Notes: generated from the letters alone by a model not told the origin. Positions 1 to 9,247 are shown, counted from the first letter of the stretch. The stretch is DNA of 64,000 nt from CAYWRZ01 sp964460845 (GCA_964460845.1 CAYWRZ010000005.1:161265-225264); one strand, 5' to 3'. Program-made: numbers and translations.

Positions 1-3000
1 AAGCGCTGGCTGCGATCGTAAAATTGCTCTACTCCATTTTTAGTATGCATTCCAATAAGCGAAATATTGCTATATCCGATGCTTAAATCGGGCAGGCCAC
101 CGGCACGTTCCACTTTTTTACCCTGTTCGGCTATTTTGGCTTCCTGATAAAAAGTCTGTACCATAGGATGTGCCGAAATCAGAGAGGTATCGAGCACCGT
201 AGTGATGTACACGGGCTGATAATTTTCGGTAGAAACAATGCTAAACTCGTCGGTAATTTGCAGCAGGTTTTTCAGTTCGCGGTAAGCATTCTCTCTGAAC
301 AGCTCGTTTTGCCGATAGAGCAGCATGATTTCTCCGCGTTTGGTCTCGGCCGCTTTGGTTTCTATTCTTTGTAGATCTCCGGCCTGGTATCGCAATGCGG
401 CGATGCGTTCAAATTCGGCATAAATACTATCCAGAAAATAGAGCTTTCGAGCATTATGCGTCAGGTATTCCAACTGATAATAGTAGGTTCTTACCTGTTT
501 TTTCAATTCGTTTTCGGATAATTGACTGATCCATTCTTTTCCTTTTACCTGTTCGAGAGCGAGATTCTTTTTGGCACCGAACAGCGAAGGAAAGGGGATG
601 GTTTGTGAAACCTGGATAATGTCGTTGTTTTCAAAGCCTTCGTTGTTTCCGTATTGAAAATTCAAGGCGGTTTTGGGCAATTCAAAAGCCGTATTTTGCA
701 GGCTTTGAGCAGCTTGTACTTCCAGCTTCCGGGCTTTTAGCTCCGGATTGTTGCGCAAGGCCAGCTCAAGGGCTTCGTCGAGCGTAAGTACCTGTGGCTG
801 GGCAAAGGTCGTGGTACCAAACCCTGAAAAAAGACACAGCAACAAAAGTGTAACGACATTCGCCGGTTTAATACCCAAAGGTTTTCTACGCTGAAAAACA
901 AGGTAAAACAAGGGCAACACAAAAAGCGTGAGGAAAGTGGCGGTGATAAGTCCTCCGATAACCACCGTCGCAAGGGGTTTCTGCACTTCCGCGCCTGCGC
1001 CTTGAGAAAGCGCCATCGGTAAAAATCCGAGCGAAGCTACCGTAGCGGTCATCAGTACGGGACGAAGCCGCATTCGGGTGCCTTCTTTTATGCGTTGAAG
1101 AACATCGGAAATTCCTTCTTTTTCCAACTGATTAAACGTAGCCATCAGCACGATTCCGTTGAGCACGGCCACTCCGAACAGGGCGATAAACCCTACTCCG
1201 GCCGAAATACTGAAAGGCATATCGCGTAGCAACAGCGCAAACACGCCACCGATAGCCGCCATCGGAATAGCGGTAAAAATAAGCGTAGCCTGACTTACAG
1301 AATGGAAAGTAAAATAAAGCAGCATAAAAATCAGCGCAAGAGCCACCGGCACGGCAATCAGCAGGCGATCAGAAGCGGCCTGCAAGTTTTCGAACGCACC
1401 TCCGTAGGTGTAGTAATACCCCTCTGACAACTTTATTTTTTCGTCTAATTGCTGTTGAATATCCTTGACCACACTTGCCACGTCGCGATCTTTGACGTTA
1501 AATCCTATCACCACTCTTCGCCGGCCTCCTTCACGACTTATTTGCGCAGGTCCCATTTCCATTTTAATCTCGGCGAGCTGCGATAAGGGTATCTGCGTCC
1601 CGTCGGCAAGCGGGATATACAAATGACTCACATCGTCGATGGTGCTTCTGTAAGCGCTGTCCAAACGGACTACCAGATCAAACCTGCGTTCGTTTTCATA
1701 CACCACACCGGCTACCCCACCTGCAAAAGCAGTGCTTACGATATGATTAACCGCTTCGATATTCAATCCGTAATTGGCGATTTGCGCACGGTTATAATGG
1801 ATTACAATTTGCGGCAATCCCGATACTTTTTCGACCATAGGTGCCGTAGTTCCTTCGACCGACGCGATAATCGGCGCGATTTGATTGGCATAGGCGAGCA
1901 GCGTATCCATATTTTCACCGAAAATTTTAACCGCCACATCCTGTCTTATCCCGGTCATAAGCTCATTAAAACGGATCTGAATAGGCTGACTTTTTTCAAA
2001 AAACACACCGGGTATCGCTTCCAGCTTTTCCATCATCTCATCGGCCAGCGCATTGTAAGAAATTTTGCGTTTCCACTCGTCGGGCGATTTCAAAATAATT
2101 ACGAGGTCTGAAGCTTCGGGAGGCATAGGATCGGTAGGCACTTCGGCGCTTCCTGTTTTACCTACCACCATTTTCACCTCGTCGAACTCTTTAATAATAC
2201 GGGAAGCCTGCATGGAGGTCTCGAGGCTTTGCGACAGTGAAGTACCTTGTGGAAGAATACAGTGAAAAGCAAAATCGCCTTCCTGCAACGTAGGAATAAA
2301 TTCGCCGCCCATTCTGGAGAACAGAAACACGGAAAAAGCAAAGACCGCCACCGTTACACCGATTACAACCGTTTTAAAGCGAATGGCTTTTTCGAGCAAG
2401 GGTGAATACACCTTATAAAAGGCCTTCATCATGCGATCGCTGAAATTTTCCTTGTGGGCTGTTTTTTTAGAAAGAAACAAGGCGCACATCATCGGTATAT
2501 AAGTAAAGGACAAAATAAGCGCTCCGAAAATGGCAAAGCTGACGGTCTGTGCCATAGGCACAAACATTTTGCCTTCGATGCCCACCAGCGTAAGCACGGG
2601 GATATATACGATGAGGATAATAATTTCACCAAAAGCCGCACTTTTCCTGATTTTGGAAGCCGACACCTGTACTTCATGATCCATTTCGGCCTGCGAAAAT
2701 CTGCCTTTTCCTTTTCGGAGTCCGAGGTGATGCATGGTTGCTTCCACCACGATTACCGCTCCGTCCACGATCAGTCCGAAGTCGATGGCGCCCAGGCTCA
2801 TGAGGTTGGCGCTTACCCCGAACACGTTCATCATACCCAGCGCAAAGAGCATGGATAAGGGAATGGCAGAAGCGACGATCAGTCCGGCACGCAGGTTTCC
2901 GAGAAACAAAACCAGCACGAAGATCACAATCAGTGCCCCTTCGATCAGGTTCGTTTCGACCGTAGAGATGGCCCGGTTTACCAGATCGGTGCGGTCTAAG

Positions 3001-3983
3001 AAAGGTTCGATCACCACATCGGGCGGCAGCGATTGCTGAATGGTTTTCATTTTCTCTTTGATGCGGCTCACCACCTCGGCACTGTTAGCGCCTTTCAGCA
3101 TCATGACCACGCCCCCTACGGCATCGACCTCACCGTTGTAAGTTAGGGCTCCGTAGCGAACCGCGCTTCCAAAACGCACTTCGGCCACATCTTTGATCAG
3201 AATAGGAATACCGTTGGGATTGGTCTTCACGACAATGTTTTTAATATCGTCGAACGAGCTTACCAGTCCCATACCGCGAATAAAATAGGCGTTGGGTTTC
3301 TTGTCGATGTAAGCGCCGCCGGTATTTTCGTTGTTTTGTTGCAAGGCGGTAAAAATGTCGGGGATGGTTACTCCCATAGCCATCAGACGGGCTGGATTTA
3401 CGGCTACCTCGTATTGCTTGACCTGCCCACCAAAGCTGTTCACCTCGGCGATACCGGGTGTTCCGTAGAGCTGCCGGGCCACAATCCAGTCTTGCATGGT
3501 GCGCAGATCCATTGGCGTATAGTTGCCTTCGCTGCCTTTTTTAGGGTGAATAATATATTGATACACTTCACCCAAACCGGTACTTACCGGAGCCAACTCG
3601 GGTTTCCCGACACCGGGCGGAATTTTTTCTTCTGCTTCCTTTAACTTTTCATTGATAAGCTGCCGGGCAAAATAAATGTCCACTTTATCTTCGAACACGA
3701 CGGTAATGACCGACAGTCCGAAGCGGGAAATGCTACGCAGCTCTTCTAAGCCGGGCAGGTTAGCCACGCTTTGTTCGATGGGATACGTGACGAGCTGTTC
3801 TACCTCTTGTCCGGCGAGCGTAGGACAAACGGTAATAATCTGAACCTGGTTATTGGTAATGTCGGGAACGGCATCGATGGGCAGCCTTCCGGCGCTCCAT
3901 ACGCCCCAGATGATGAGGGCCAGGGTCATCAATCCGACGATAAACTTATTTTTTATGCTAAACGCAATGATACGGTCAAACAT
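1..3983 (-). CDS. CzcA-type heavy-metal RND efflux pump fused to a TolC-like outer membrane factor (3' end cut by window)
   Basis: Reading down from the ATG at 3983 the frame is open to base 1 (1,327 codons, no stop), so the C-terminus lies outside. Residues 1-1040 or so are an RND permease: first membrane segment near residues 12-30, the signature DFGLIVDGAVIVVE at residues 401-414, and the late family motif GAEVQKPLATVVIGG near residue 1000. The DFG...DGA signature is that of divalent-cation (Czc-like) rather than Cu/Ag (CusA) pumps, so zinc, cobalt, cadmium or nickel export is the likely role. After a short basic stretch (FQRRKP) comes a second hydrophobic, signal-peptide-like segment (about residues 1042-1062, ending FAQ) and then a TolC/CzcC-like helical domain starting LTLDEALELALRNNPELKAR. 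Such pump-channel fusions are known in Bacteroidota. No adaptor (CzcB) gene is visible inside the window; it may follow downstream. Confidence 0.93.
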   Translation of the reverse strand, partial: MFDRIIAFSIKNKFIVGLMTLALIIWGVWSAGRLPIDAVPDITNNQVQIITVCPTLAGQEVEQLVTYPIEQSVANLPGLEELRSISRFGLSVITVVFEDKVDIYFARQLINEKLKEAEEKIPPGVGKPELAPVSTGLGEVYQYIIHPKKGSEGNYTPMDLRTMQDWIVARQLYGTPGIAEVNSFGGQVKQYEVAVNPARLMAMGVTIPDIFTALQQNNENTGGAYIDKKPNAYFIRGMGLVSSFDDIKNIVVKTNPNGIPILIKDVAEVRFGSAVRYGALTYNGEVDAVGGVVMMLKGANSAEVVSRIKEKMKTIQQSLPPDVVIEPFLDRTDLVNRAISTVETNLIEGALIVIFVLVLFLGNLRAGLIVASAIPLSMLFALGMMNVFGVSANLMSLGAIDFGLIVDGAVIVVEATMHHLGLRKGKGRFSQAEMDHEVQVSASKIRKSAAFGEIIILIVYIPVLTLVGIEGKMFVPMAQTVSFAIFGALILSFTYIPMMCALFLSKKTAHKENFSDRMMKAFYKVYSPLLEKAIRFKTVVIGVTVAVFAFSVFLFSRMGGEFIPTLQEGDFAFHCILPQGTSLSQSLETSMQASRIIKEFDEVKMVVGKTGSAEVPTDPMPPEASDLVIILKSPDEWKRKISYNALADEMMEKLEAIPGVFFEKSQPIQIRFNELMTGIRQDVAVKIFGENMDTLLAYANQIAPIIASVEGTTAPMVEKVSGLPQIVIHYNRAQIANYGLNIEAVNHIVSTAFAGGVAGVVYENERRFDLVVRLDSAYRSTIDDVSHLYIPLADGTQIPLSQLAEIKMEMGPAQISREGGRRRVVIGFNVKDRDVASVVKDIQQQLDEKIKLSEGYYYTYGGAFENLQAASDRLLIAVPVALALIFMLLYFTFHSVSQATLIFTAIPMAAIGGVFALLLRDMPFSISAGVGFIALFGVAVLNGIVLMATFNQLEKEGISDVLQRIKEGTRMRLRPVLMTATVASLGFLPMALSQGAGAEVQKPLATVVIGGLITATFLTLFVLPLFYLVFQRRKPLGIKPANVVTLLLLCLFSGFGTTTFAQPQVLTLDEALELALRNNPELKARKLEVQAAQSLQNTAFELPKTALNFQYGNNEGFENNDIIQVSQTIPFPSLFGAKKNLALEQVKGKEWISQLSENELKKQVRTYYYQLEYLTHNARKLYFLDSIYAEFERIAALRYQAGDLQRIETKAAETKRGEIMLLYRQNELFRENAYRELKNLLQITDEFSIVSTENYQPVYITTVLDTSLISAHPMVQTFYQEAKIAEQGKKVERAGGLPDLSIGYSNISLIGMHTKNGVEQFYDRSQR

Positions 3984-4080
3984 GATTTTATCAGTTTAAT
4001 GAATACACGATTGCTTCGGGTGCAAATGCGCCCGGAGTCATTCTGTAAGTGTTCCGTACGAGCGGAACCTCAGTACTTCA

Positions 4081-4479
4081 TCAACTGACTTTGGGAGGTT
4101 GCCAGATGGCAGAAAGGAAATCAGAGTGCGGCGAGGGACTCTGATAGGGGTTGATTTTTTTAGCGGGGATCCCTTTTAGGGCGGTAAGCATGAGTTGCGG
4201 CCTGGGGAAGGGAGCTATAAGCTGAACGGCGCAGCATTCTTGCTCATGGTGGTGAAAAGGCGATTCGTGGTCTTCGGCGTGATCGGTGTGATGGTCGGTA
4301 TCGCCCGAAAGGTGCGAGGCGAGGTAGTTCAAAAAGCCTTGCTCTTCGTCGTGCGCTTCGAGGTGATGCTGATAATGCCCGATAATAGCGGGGATTTTCG
4401 AGAAAAAATGGAAGCTTTCTGTCGGTGCGACAAGCATAACCGCCATCAAAAAGGGGAATATTTTCCTGAAAAAGCGCAT
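4081..4479 (-). CDS. Small His-rich exported protein (DUF6660-like) upstream of the metal pump
   Basis: This protein of 132 aa starts at the ATG at 4479; an in-frame TTG 12 nt further up is less likely. It has a hydrophobic N-terminal segment (FPFLMAVMLVAPTESF), a middle part crowded with His, Asp and Glu (HQHH-, DTDHHTDHAEDHE-, FHHHEQECC-type clusters) and a C-terminus ending SAIWQPPKVS. Small His/Cys-rich proteins ending in IWQPPK(L/V)S sit directly before Cus/Czc pump genes in many Bacteroidota. The gene is 97 bp ahead of the RND fusion on the same strand, so it is probably co-transcribed and may bind or sense metal outside the inner membrane. That role is inferred from composition and context only. 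Confidence 0.75.
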   Translation of the reverse strand: MRFFRKIFPFLMAVMLVAPTESFHFFSKIPAIIGHYQHHLEAHDEEQGFLNYLASHLSGDTDHHTDHAEDHESPFHHHEQECCAVQLIAPFPRPQLMLTALKGIPAKKINPYQSPSPHSDFLSAIWQPPKVS

Positions 4480-4612
4480 TAACCTGAGCAAGTTAGAAAA
4501 AAATTCTTAGAAGTGAGGGGTTTTATCTTAGGAAAAACATTTGTTACTGAAATTCCTGCTACCTTCCGAAGCCACGCATTAAACACACTTAAAAAATTCA
4601 GCGCTCCACGAC

Positions 4613-5164
4613 ATGACCCTAATAAAAAAGAAAATAAAAATCACGGTATCAGACGAAGCCCGACCTACTGAAAAAACAATTCAATATTTTAAAAAATCGG
4701 GCTTTAAGCAGTCATACACAAGCGAGATGAATCTTCTATTTAAACGGGGGACTGTATTTTCGAATATGTGGACTTTTAATCCGTTAAAGTGGAAATCAGA
4801 AATTCGAGTTAAAATCAACGGAGAGGAAATCGAAGCTAGCTTTACTATCGACGCAAGTGGTCAAATTCCAACCTTAAAAGAAGAAAAATTGTGGGAAGAT
4901 TTTATAGAAAACTACAAACGTTATCTTACGGAAAAGGAGTTTGACTTTAAGTCCGAAAATAAAATACGGCTAAAGGCGATAAAAAAAGACAGTTTAAAGT
5001 ATGTCGGGTGGGCCTTGATTGGTGGAATAATTGGTGGTATTCCATCCTTAATTATCGCCTATTGGACAGGTATGTACTCCATTATTTCGATGGGATCGGG
5101 AATTGGAGCAATAGGACTTTTAATGAAAAAAATAAATGACGACAAGAAAAAAAACGCTATCTGA
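4613..5164 (+). CDS. Hypothetical AT-rich protein with two C-terminal membrane helices
   Basis: I do not recognise the family. The 183 aa product has a soluble N-terminal part of about 125 residues rich in Lys, Glu and Ile, with a beta-strand-like patch around WKSEIRVKINGEEIEASF. Two hydrophobic segments follow (about 131-150 and 153-172, GWALIGGIIGGIPSLIIAYW and SIISMGSGIGAIGLLM), and the charged tail is KKINDDKKKNAI. Codon use is visibly more A/T-rich than the neighbouring genes, which suggests recent acquisition. It is transcribed divergently from the metal pump operon and has no partner gene. Confidence 0.7.
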   Translation: MTLIKKKIKITVSDEARPTEKTIQYFKKSGFKQSYTSEMNLLFKRGTVFSNMWTFNPLKWKSEIRVKINGEEIEASFTIDASGQIPTLKEEKLWEDFIENYKRYLTEKEFDFKSENKIRLKAIKKDSLKYVGWALIGGIIGGIPSLIIAYWTGMYSIISMGSGIGAIGLLMKKINDDKKKNAI

Positions 5165-5441
5165 TTCTCTGTATATTGAGAAAAACCTTCAACTCTCAAA
5201 GAAATCAATAAATTAAGCCTTTCTCTATTCATTTGGGAAGAAAATTGTGTGAATTTTGCATTGCACTATGCGCTGAACCTCCCGGCAATGTGGGAAAAAT
5301 TCGACTATACGAAAAAATCACGGCTGCAAAAACTGCTCTTTCCCGAAGGAATTTACTACAATAAGAAAACCGACACTTGTCGAACCACACGGATAAATTC
5401 CGTTTTTCTCCAAAGTACCCTGCTGATGCAGGATTTAGAAA
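5165..5441. other. Gene-poor spacer between the orphan gene and the tmRNA terminator
   Basis: No credible gene is seen here. Short open frames exist on both strands (for example 5249-5563 plus and 5229-5465 minus), but they lack a start context and protein-like composition, and the plus one runs into the tmRNA. Confidence 0.5.
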
Positions 5442-5486
5442 ATAAAAAAACCGGAATCCCTGCACTTAATGTGAGTTATTCCGGTT
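5442..5486 (-). terminator. Rho-independent terminator of tmRNA
   Basis: A 9-bp perfect stem AACCGGAAT/ATTCCGGTT (5449-5457 and 5478-5486) lies immediately after the CCA end of the tmRNA on the minus strand and is followed there by a T run. Confidence 0.8.
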
Positions 5487-5879
5487 TGGTGGAGCCGGAG
5501 GGATTCGAACCCTCGTCCAAACAGGGAAACCCTAAGCTTTCTACAGACTTAGTTGCAAGTTGATTTTTGTCCGTAGTCCGGCATGCAACCACCTAACCAC
5601 AGCTTAGCTCCTAAGATTTTCGTCCATACCCCGGAGCAGGGTACAGCTTATTCCGAATTTTTGGCACTCCCGATTCACCCGCCTTCAGACAGGGCTGGTG
5701 GGGAATGACTCGTCCCGTACATCCTGCACGGGATAAAGCTTTATCACCTCCGGTGATTAAGCAGCAAGTGCGTAGTTAGTTTCGCCAATTATGGTTCGGA
5801 TGAGAGTGGTACGGGCTGTCATCCATCGCCCGATCTGCTTACTTACAATTTCATCCCGCTGTCAAATCCAGTCGGCCCC
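5487..5879 (-). ncRNA. ssrA: tmRNA (transfer-messenger RNA)
   Basis: The RNA of 393 nt has a tRNA-Ala-like ends module. The 5' end GGGGCCGACUGG pairs through GGGGCCG with CGGCUCC before an encoded ACCA end, and the T arm GGGUUCGAAUCCC is complete (5496-5515 region). The resume frame at 5786-5757 on the minus strand reads Gly-Glu-Thr-Asn-Tyr-Ala-Leu-Ala-Ala-stop, a typical Bacteroidota degradation tag ending in ALAA. The RNA rescues stalled ribosomes together with SmpB, whose gene is also in this window at 61831-62289. A terminator follows directly. Confidence 0.97.
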
Positions 5880-5885
5880 AAAGAA

Positions 5886-5893
5886 CAAATTTC
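5886..5893 (-). promoter_or_regulatory. Candidate -7 box of the tmRNA promoter
   Basis: On the minus strand GAAATTTG, one base off the Bacteroidota consensus TAnnTTTG, ends 6 nt before the mature tmRNA 5' end. No well-spaced -33 TTG is evident. Confidence 0.4.
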
Positions 5894-6058
5894 AGTACAA
5901 AAATAACAAAAACCCGACAATGCCACTCCATCAATTTTTTTATCAGATTGCACCTTTTTTTATAAAAAAGTTAAATTTTTCTATGTCAGGCCACTTTTTT
6001 GTGATATTTTCGTCAATACGGAAATCACTGTTTCTGTGAATCACACCCCTTACACTAC

Positions 6059-7276
6059 ATGAACATCTCACTCAAAATTGGTATCATCAGGGAAGGAAAA
6101 GTACCGCCCGACAAAAGAGTAGCCCTGACACCTGAACAATGTAAAAACCTCAAATCCACTTATCCCCAACTCGACATTCTCGTACAGCCCAGCCCCTCGA
6201 GGGCCTTTTCAGACGACGATTACCGAGCCGCCGGACTCGAAGTGACCGAAAAAATCGAAGAATGTGACATGCTGATGGGTATCAAAGAAGTGCCCGTCAA
6301 TCAGCTTATTCCCGACAAAACCTATTTTTTCTTCTCCCATACCATCAAAAAGCAGCCCCACAACCGTAAGCTGCTGCAAGAGATGCTTCGCCTCAATATC
6401 CGTATGGTCGATTACGAAACGCTGACCCATCTCTCGGGCTATCGTATCCTGGCTTTCGGCCGCTACGCAGGCATCGTGGGCTGTTACAACGCTTTTAGGG
6501 CCTACGGCGAAAAATACGGAAGTTTCCAGCTCAAACCCGCCCATCAGTGCTTCGACAGGCAGGAAATGGAAAACGAGCTGAAAAAAGTGATCCTGCCCCC
6601 GGATTACAAGATCGTAGTGACCGGCTCCGGACGCGTCGGCGGCGGTTGCCTCGAAATTCTGAACCGGATAGGCATACGCCAGGTGCTGCCCGCCGAACTG
6701 CTTGAACAGGATTTTAATGAACCCGTTTTCACCGTGCTGCACGTGTCTGATTACAACACAACTACAGACGGCAGCGCGTTCGACAAGCAAAAATTCTACG
6801 CCGACCCTTCCGATTTTGTACCCGATTTTCTGAAATACGCCCGCAAAGCCGATATGTACATTCCCTGTCATTTCTGGAATACAGGCGCTCCGCAAATTCT
6901 TACCGCCGCAGATTACCGCGACCCACAATTCCGTATCCGCATCATTGCCGATATCAGTTGCGACATCTACGAACCTATCGCCTCTACCCTGCGCCCTTCG
7001 ACCATTGCCGAACCCTTCTACGGCTACGACCCTGTTACCGGCAAAGAAGGTGATTTCTACAATCCCGCACACATAGGCATAATGGCGATCGATAACCTGC
7101 CCTGCGAGCTACCCCGCGACGCCAGCCGCGATTTCGGTAAAATTCTCAGCGAAAAGATCATCCCCCTCCTCACAGGCCAGGACCCCGACCGAATCATCGA
7201 AAGGGCCACTATCTGCCGCGACAAACAACTGATGCCCGCCTTCGACTATCTCGAAGAATACGTAAAAGGAAACTGA
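6059..7276 (+). CDS. NAD(P)-dependent dehydrogenase, alanine dehydrogenase/saccharopine dehydrogenase-like
   Basis: The 405 aa product begins IGIIREGKVPPDKRVALTPE, the alanine dehydrogenase/transhydrogenase N-terminal domain, which ends in a catalytic HT-type region (FFFSHTIKKQPHNRKLL). The nucleotide-binding motif VVTGSGRVGGG lies near residue 190, and the C-terminal part includes IADISCDIYEPIASTLRPST. The overall layout resembles the L-lysine-forming saccharopine dehydrogenase (LYS1) branch more than classical alanine dehydrogenase: there is a long insert before the Rossmann motif, and no pyruvate-site RVAxxP-type signature is seen. The substrate cannot be assigned from sequence. The gene is a single transcription unit converging on psd, with 3 bp between the two stops. 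Confidence 0.85.
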   Translation: MNISLKIGIIREGKVPPDKRVALTPEQCKNLKSTYPQLDILVQPSPSRAFSDDDYRAAGLEVTEKIEECDMLMGIKEVPVNQLIPDKTYFFFSHTIKKQPHNRKLLQEMLRLNIRMVDYETLTHLSGYRILAFGRYAGIVGCYNAFRAYGEKYGSFQLKPAHQCFDRQEMENELKKVILPPDYKIVVTGSGRVGGGCLEILNRIGIRQVLPAELLEQDFNEPVFTVLHVSDYNTTTDGSAFDKQKFYADPSDFVPDFLKYARKADMYIPCHFWNTGAPQILTAADYRDPQFRIRIIADISCDIYEPIASTLRPSTIAEPFYGYDPVTGKEGDFYNPAHIGIMAIDNLPCELPRDASRDFGKILSEKIIPLLTGQDPDRIIERATICRDKQLMPAFDYLEEYVKGN

Positions 7277-7279
7277 ACC

Positions 7280-7939
7280 TTAGGGTAAATTGGCCAGCAA
7301 AGTGGTACGTCCCTGTACCAACTGGCCGATTTGTACACGAATATCGGCATCGAGCGGAAGAATAATGTCCACCCGAGAACCGAATTTGATAAAGCCCAAC
7401 TCTCCCGACTGGATAGCCGCATCGCCTTCTTTGGCGTAACAGACGATACGACGAGCCACCGCACCGGCAATTTGCCGCACCAGCACCTTGCGTCCCTGCG
7501 CATCCTCGACCACCACGGTAGTACGCTCGTTTTCGGTCGAAGATTTCGGATGCCAGGCCACCAAATATTTACCCGGATGATACTTCGAATAGACTACTCG
7601 TCCGCCCATCGGATACCAGTTTACATGCACATTCAGCGGCGACATGAACACGCTCACCTGAATACGCCTGTCGTGAAAATATTCGGTCTCAGTAATCTCT
7701 TCTATCACCACCACTTTCCCGTCGGCCGGACAAACCAGCAGATTTTCTCCCTGTAAAGGCACGCGGCTCGGTACACGAAAAAACTGTACAATCAGGTAAA
7801 AAAACACGAGCAGCCCTAACCAAAGAATCACTTTCAGCCAAAGCAAATGGCAAGGTATAAACGCCACGCCAACTGATGCAGCGGCGGTTATCAGAAAAAA
7901 AAGCAGAATAAGGCGGTAGCCTTCGCGGTGTATTTTCAT
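7280..7939 (-). CDS. psd: Phosphatidylserine decarboxylase proenzyme (short type)
   Basis: This 219 aa enzyme decarboxylates phosphatidylserine to phosphatidylethanolamine at the inner membrane. Two hydrophobic segments near the N-terminus (about residues 11-50) anchor it. The conserved core follows, with CPADGKVV, QVSVFMSPLNVHVNWYP and the C-terminal FIKFGSRVD, where self-cleavage between Gly and Ser would produce the pyruvoyl group. The size fits the short archaetidylserine-decarboxylase-like form common in Bacteroidota. The start is set at the ATG at 7939 rather than 7954 because a consensus -7 promoter box (7944-7951) lies between them. No pssA gene is adjacent. Confidence 0.93.
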   Translation of the reverse strand: MKIHREGYRLILLFFLITAAASVGVAFIPCHLLWLKVILWLGLLVFFYLIVQFFRVPSRVPLQGENLLVCPADGKVVVIEEITETEYFHDRRIQVSVFMSPLNVHVNWYPMGGRVVYSKYHPGKYLVAWHPKSSTENERTTVVVEDAQGRKVLVRQIAGAVARRIVCYAKEGDAAIQSGELGFIKFGSRVDIILPLDADIRVQIGQLVQGRTTLLANLP

Positions 7940-7943
7940 ACCG

Positions 7944-7951
7944 CAAAAGTA
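7944..7951 (-). promoter_or_regulatory. -7 promoter box of psd, 4 nt from the start codon
   Basis: TACTTTTG on the minus strand matches TAnnTTTG exactly. Only CGGT separates it from the ATG, so the mRNA should be leaderless or nearly so. No clear -33 TTG is seen. Confidence 0.6.
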
Positions 7952-8054
7952 CATAGTTTAGGCTTGTCTGCGACTTCAGCGATCAATTCCCTTTTTCGGT
8001 GAGAAATGACTACGCATTAGGCAAGAAGCCAATCCACAAAGCCGTAAATGTTAT

Positions 8055-8062
8055 TAGCTTTG
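8055..8062 (+). promoter_or_regulatory. -7 promoter box of the rlmI-MATE-fmt cluster
   Basis: TAGCTTTG is a perfect TAnnTTTG match, 9 nt before the ATG at 8072. It argues against the upstream in-frame ATG at 8048. Confidence 0.55.
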
Positions 8063-8071
8063 CGCTGCTTT

Positions 8072-9247
8072 ATGAATATCCCTCAACTCATTCTTAAACC
8101 CGGTAAGGAAAAATCGCTCGAGCGGTTCCATCCCTGGGTATTTTCGGGTGCAATCGCACGCATCGACGGGCAGCCCGCCAACGGCGATCTGGTAGCGGTA
8201 CTGGCACAAAACCGTACCATTATCGGATTCGGACATTACCAGCAAGGCTCGATCACGGCACGTATACTTTGCTTCGGAAATGAAAAGCCAGGTCCTGATT
8301 TTTGGGCACAACGCCTGCAAGAAGCCTGGGCGCTGCGCAATACCCTGCACCTGCCGAACCCCGATACCAACGTGTTCAGACTGGTGCACGGCGAAGGCGA
8401 TCGCCTTCCGGGACTGATCATCGATATATACGACAAAGTGGCCGTCATGCAATGCCATTCGCTGGGAATGTACCATGCGCGTCACGAAATCGCAAAAGCT
8501 TTACAGGCTATTCCCGGACTGACACTCGAAGCGATCTACGACAAAAGCGAAGAAACGCTACACAAGGATTCGGACGCACACAACGGCTACCTTTTCGGCG
8601 CGCACGAAGGAGAAACGGAAGTACGCGAGTACGGACACCGCTTTAGGGTAAACTGGGTTACCGGACAGAAAACCGGCTTTTTCATCGACCAGCGCGAAAA
8701 CCGAAAGCTGCTGCAGCACTACGCCAAAGGCAAAAAAATACTCAATACTTTCTGCTATTCGGGCGGATTCTCGATCTATGCCCTCCACGAAGAAGCCCGC
8801 GAAGTGCATTCGCTCGACAGCTCCAAAAAAGCCATTGCACTGACCGAACAGAATGTGGCGCTTGCGCCCCATGCCGACCGCCACCGCTCTATCGTAGCCG
8901 ATGCCCTGCCCTACCTGCGCGATATAGGTAACGATTACGACATTGTAATACTCGACCCTCCGGCCTTTGCCAAGCACCTGAGTGCAAAGCATAACGCCAT
9001 ACAGGGTTACCGCAGGCTCAACGAAGAAGCGCTGCGGCAGATCAAACCCGGCGGACTCCTCTTCACCTTTTCCTGCTCACAGGCCATCGATCAAAATACC
9101 TTCACAGGCACCGTATTATCGGCCGCGATCAACGCACGCAGAAACGTGCGCATACTGCACCGGCTGCACCAACCCGCCGATCACCCCGTAAGCCTCTATC
9201 ACCCCGAAGGCGAATACCTCAAAGGGCTGGTCGTCTATGTCGATTAA
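8072..9247 (+). CDS. rlmI: 23S rRNA cytosine-C5 methyltransferase, RlmI-type
   Basis: This 391 aa class I SAM-dependent methyltransferase probably modifies C1962 of 23S rRNA (E. coli numbering). An N-terminal PUA-like RNA-binding domain (residues 1-80, beginning PQLILKPGKEKSLERFHPWV) precedes the catalytic domain. That domain has QKTGFFIDQRENR, the SAM loop ILNTFCYSGGFSIYA and the motif DIVILDPPAFAK. The catalytic Cys lies in FTFSCSQA, as in other RlmI proteins. The upstream ATG at 8048 is rejected because it would precede the promoter box. The stop overlaps the start of the following transporter gene by 11 nt, indicating one transcript. Confidence 0.92.
   Translation: MNIPQLILKPGKEKSLERFHPWVFSGAIARIDGQPANGDLVAVLAQNRTIIGFGHYQQGSITARILCFGNEKPGPDFWAQRLQEAWALRNTLHLPNPDTNVFRLVHGEGDRLPGLIIDIYDKVAVMQCHSLGMYHARHEIAKALQAIPGLTLEAIYDKSEETLHKDSDAHNGYLFGAHEGETEVREYGHRFRVNWVTGQKTGFFIDQRENRKLLQHYAKGKKILNTFCYSGGFSIYALHEEAREVHSLDSSKKAIALTEQNVALAPHADRHRSIVADALPYLRDIGNDYDIVILDPPAFAKHLSAKHNAIQGYRRLNEEALRQIKPGGLLFTFSCSQAIDQNTFTGTVLSAAINARRNVRILHRLHQPADHPVSLYHPEGEYLKGLVVYVD

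Noticed and set aside
5165..5486. Prophage or genomic island inserted at the tmRNA 3' end
   Set aside because: No integrase, no repeat of the tmRNA end and no phage-like genes; only one AT-rich gene is nearby.
5249..5563. 104-codon plus-strand frame overlapping tmRNA
   Set aside because: Its end is a translation of the tmRNA T-arm (EPEGFEPSSKQ), a well-known false protein.
6209..7072. 287-codon open frame antisense to the dehydrogenase gene
   Set aside because: It is a shadow of strong codon bias in the real gene, with no recognised motif, promoter or family.
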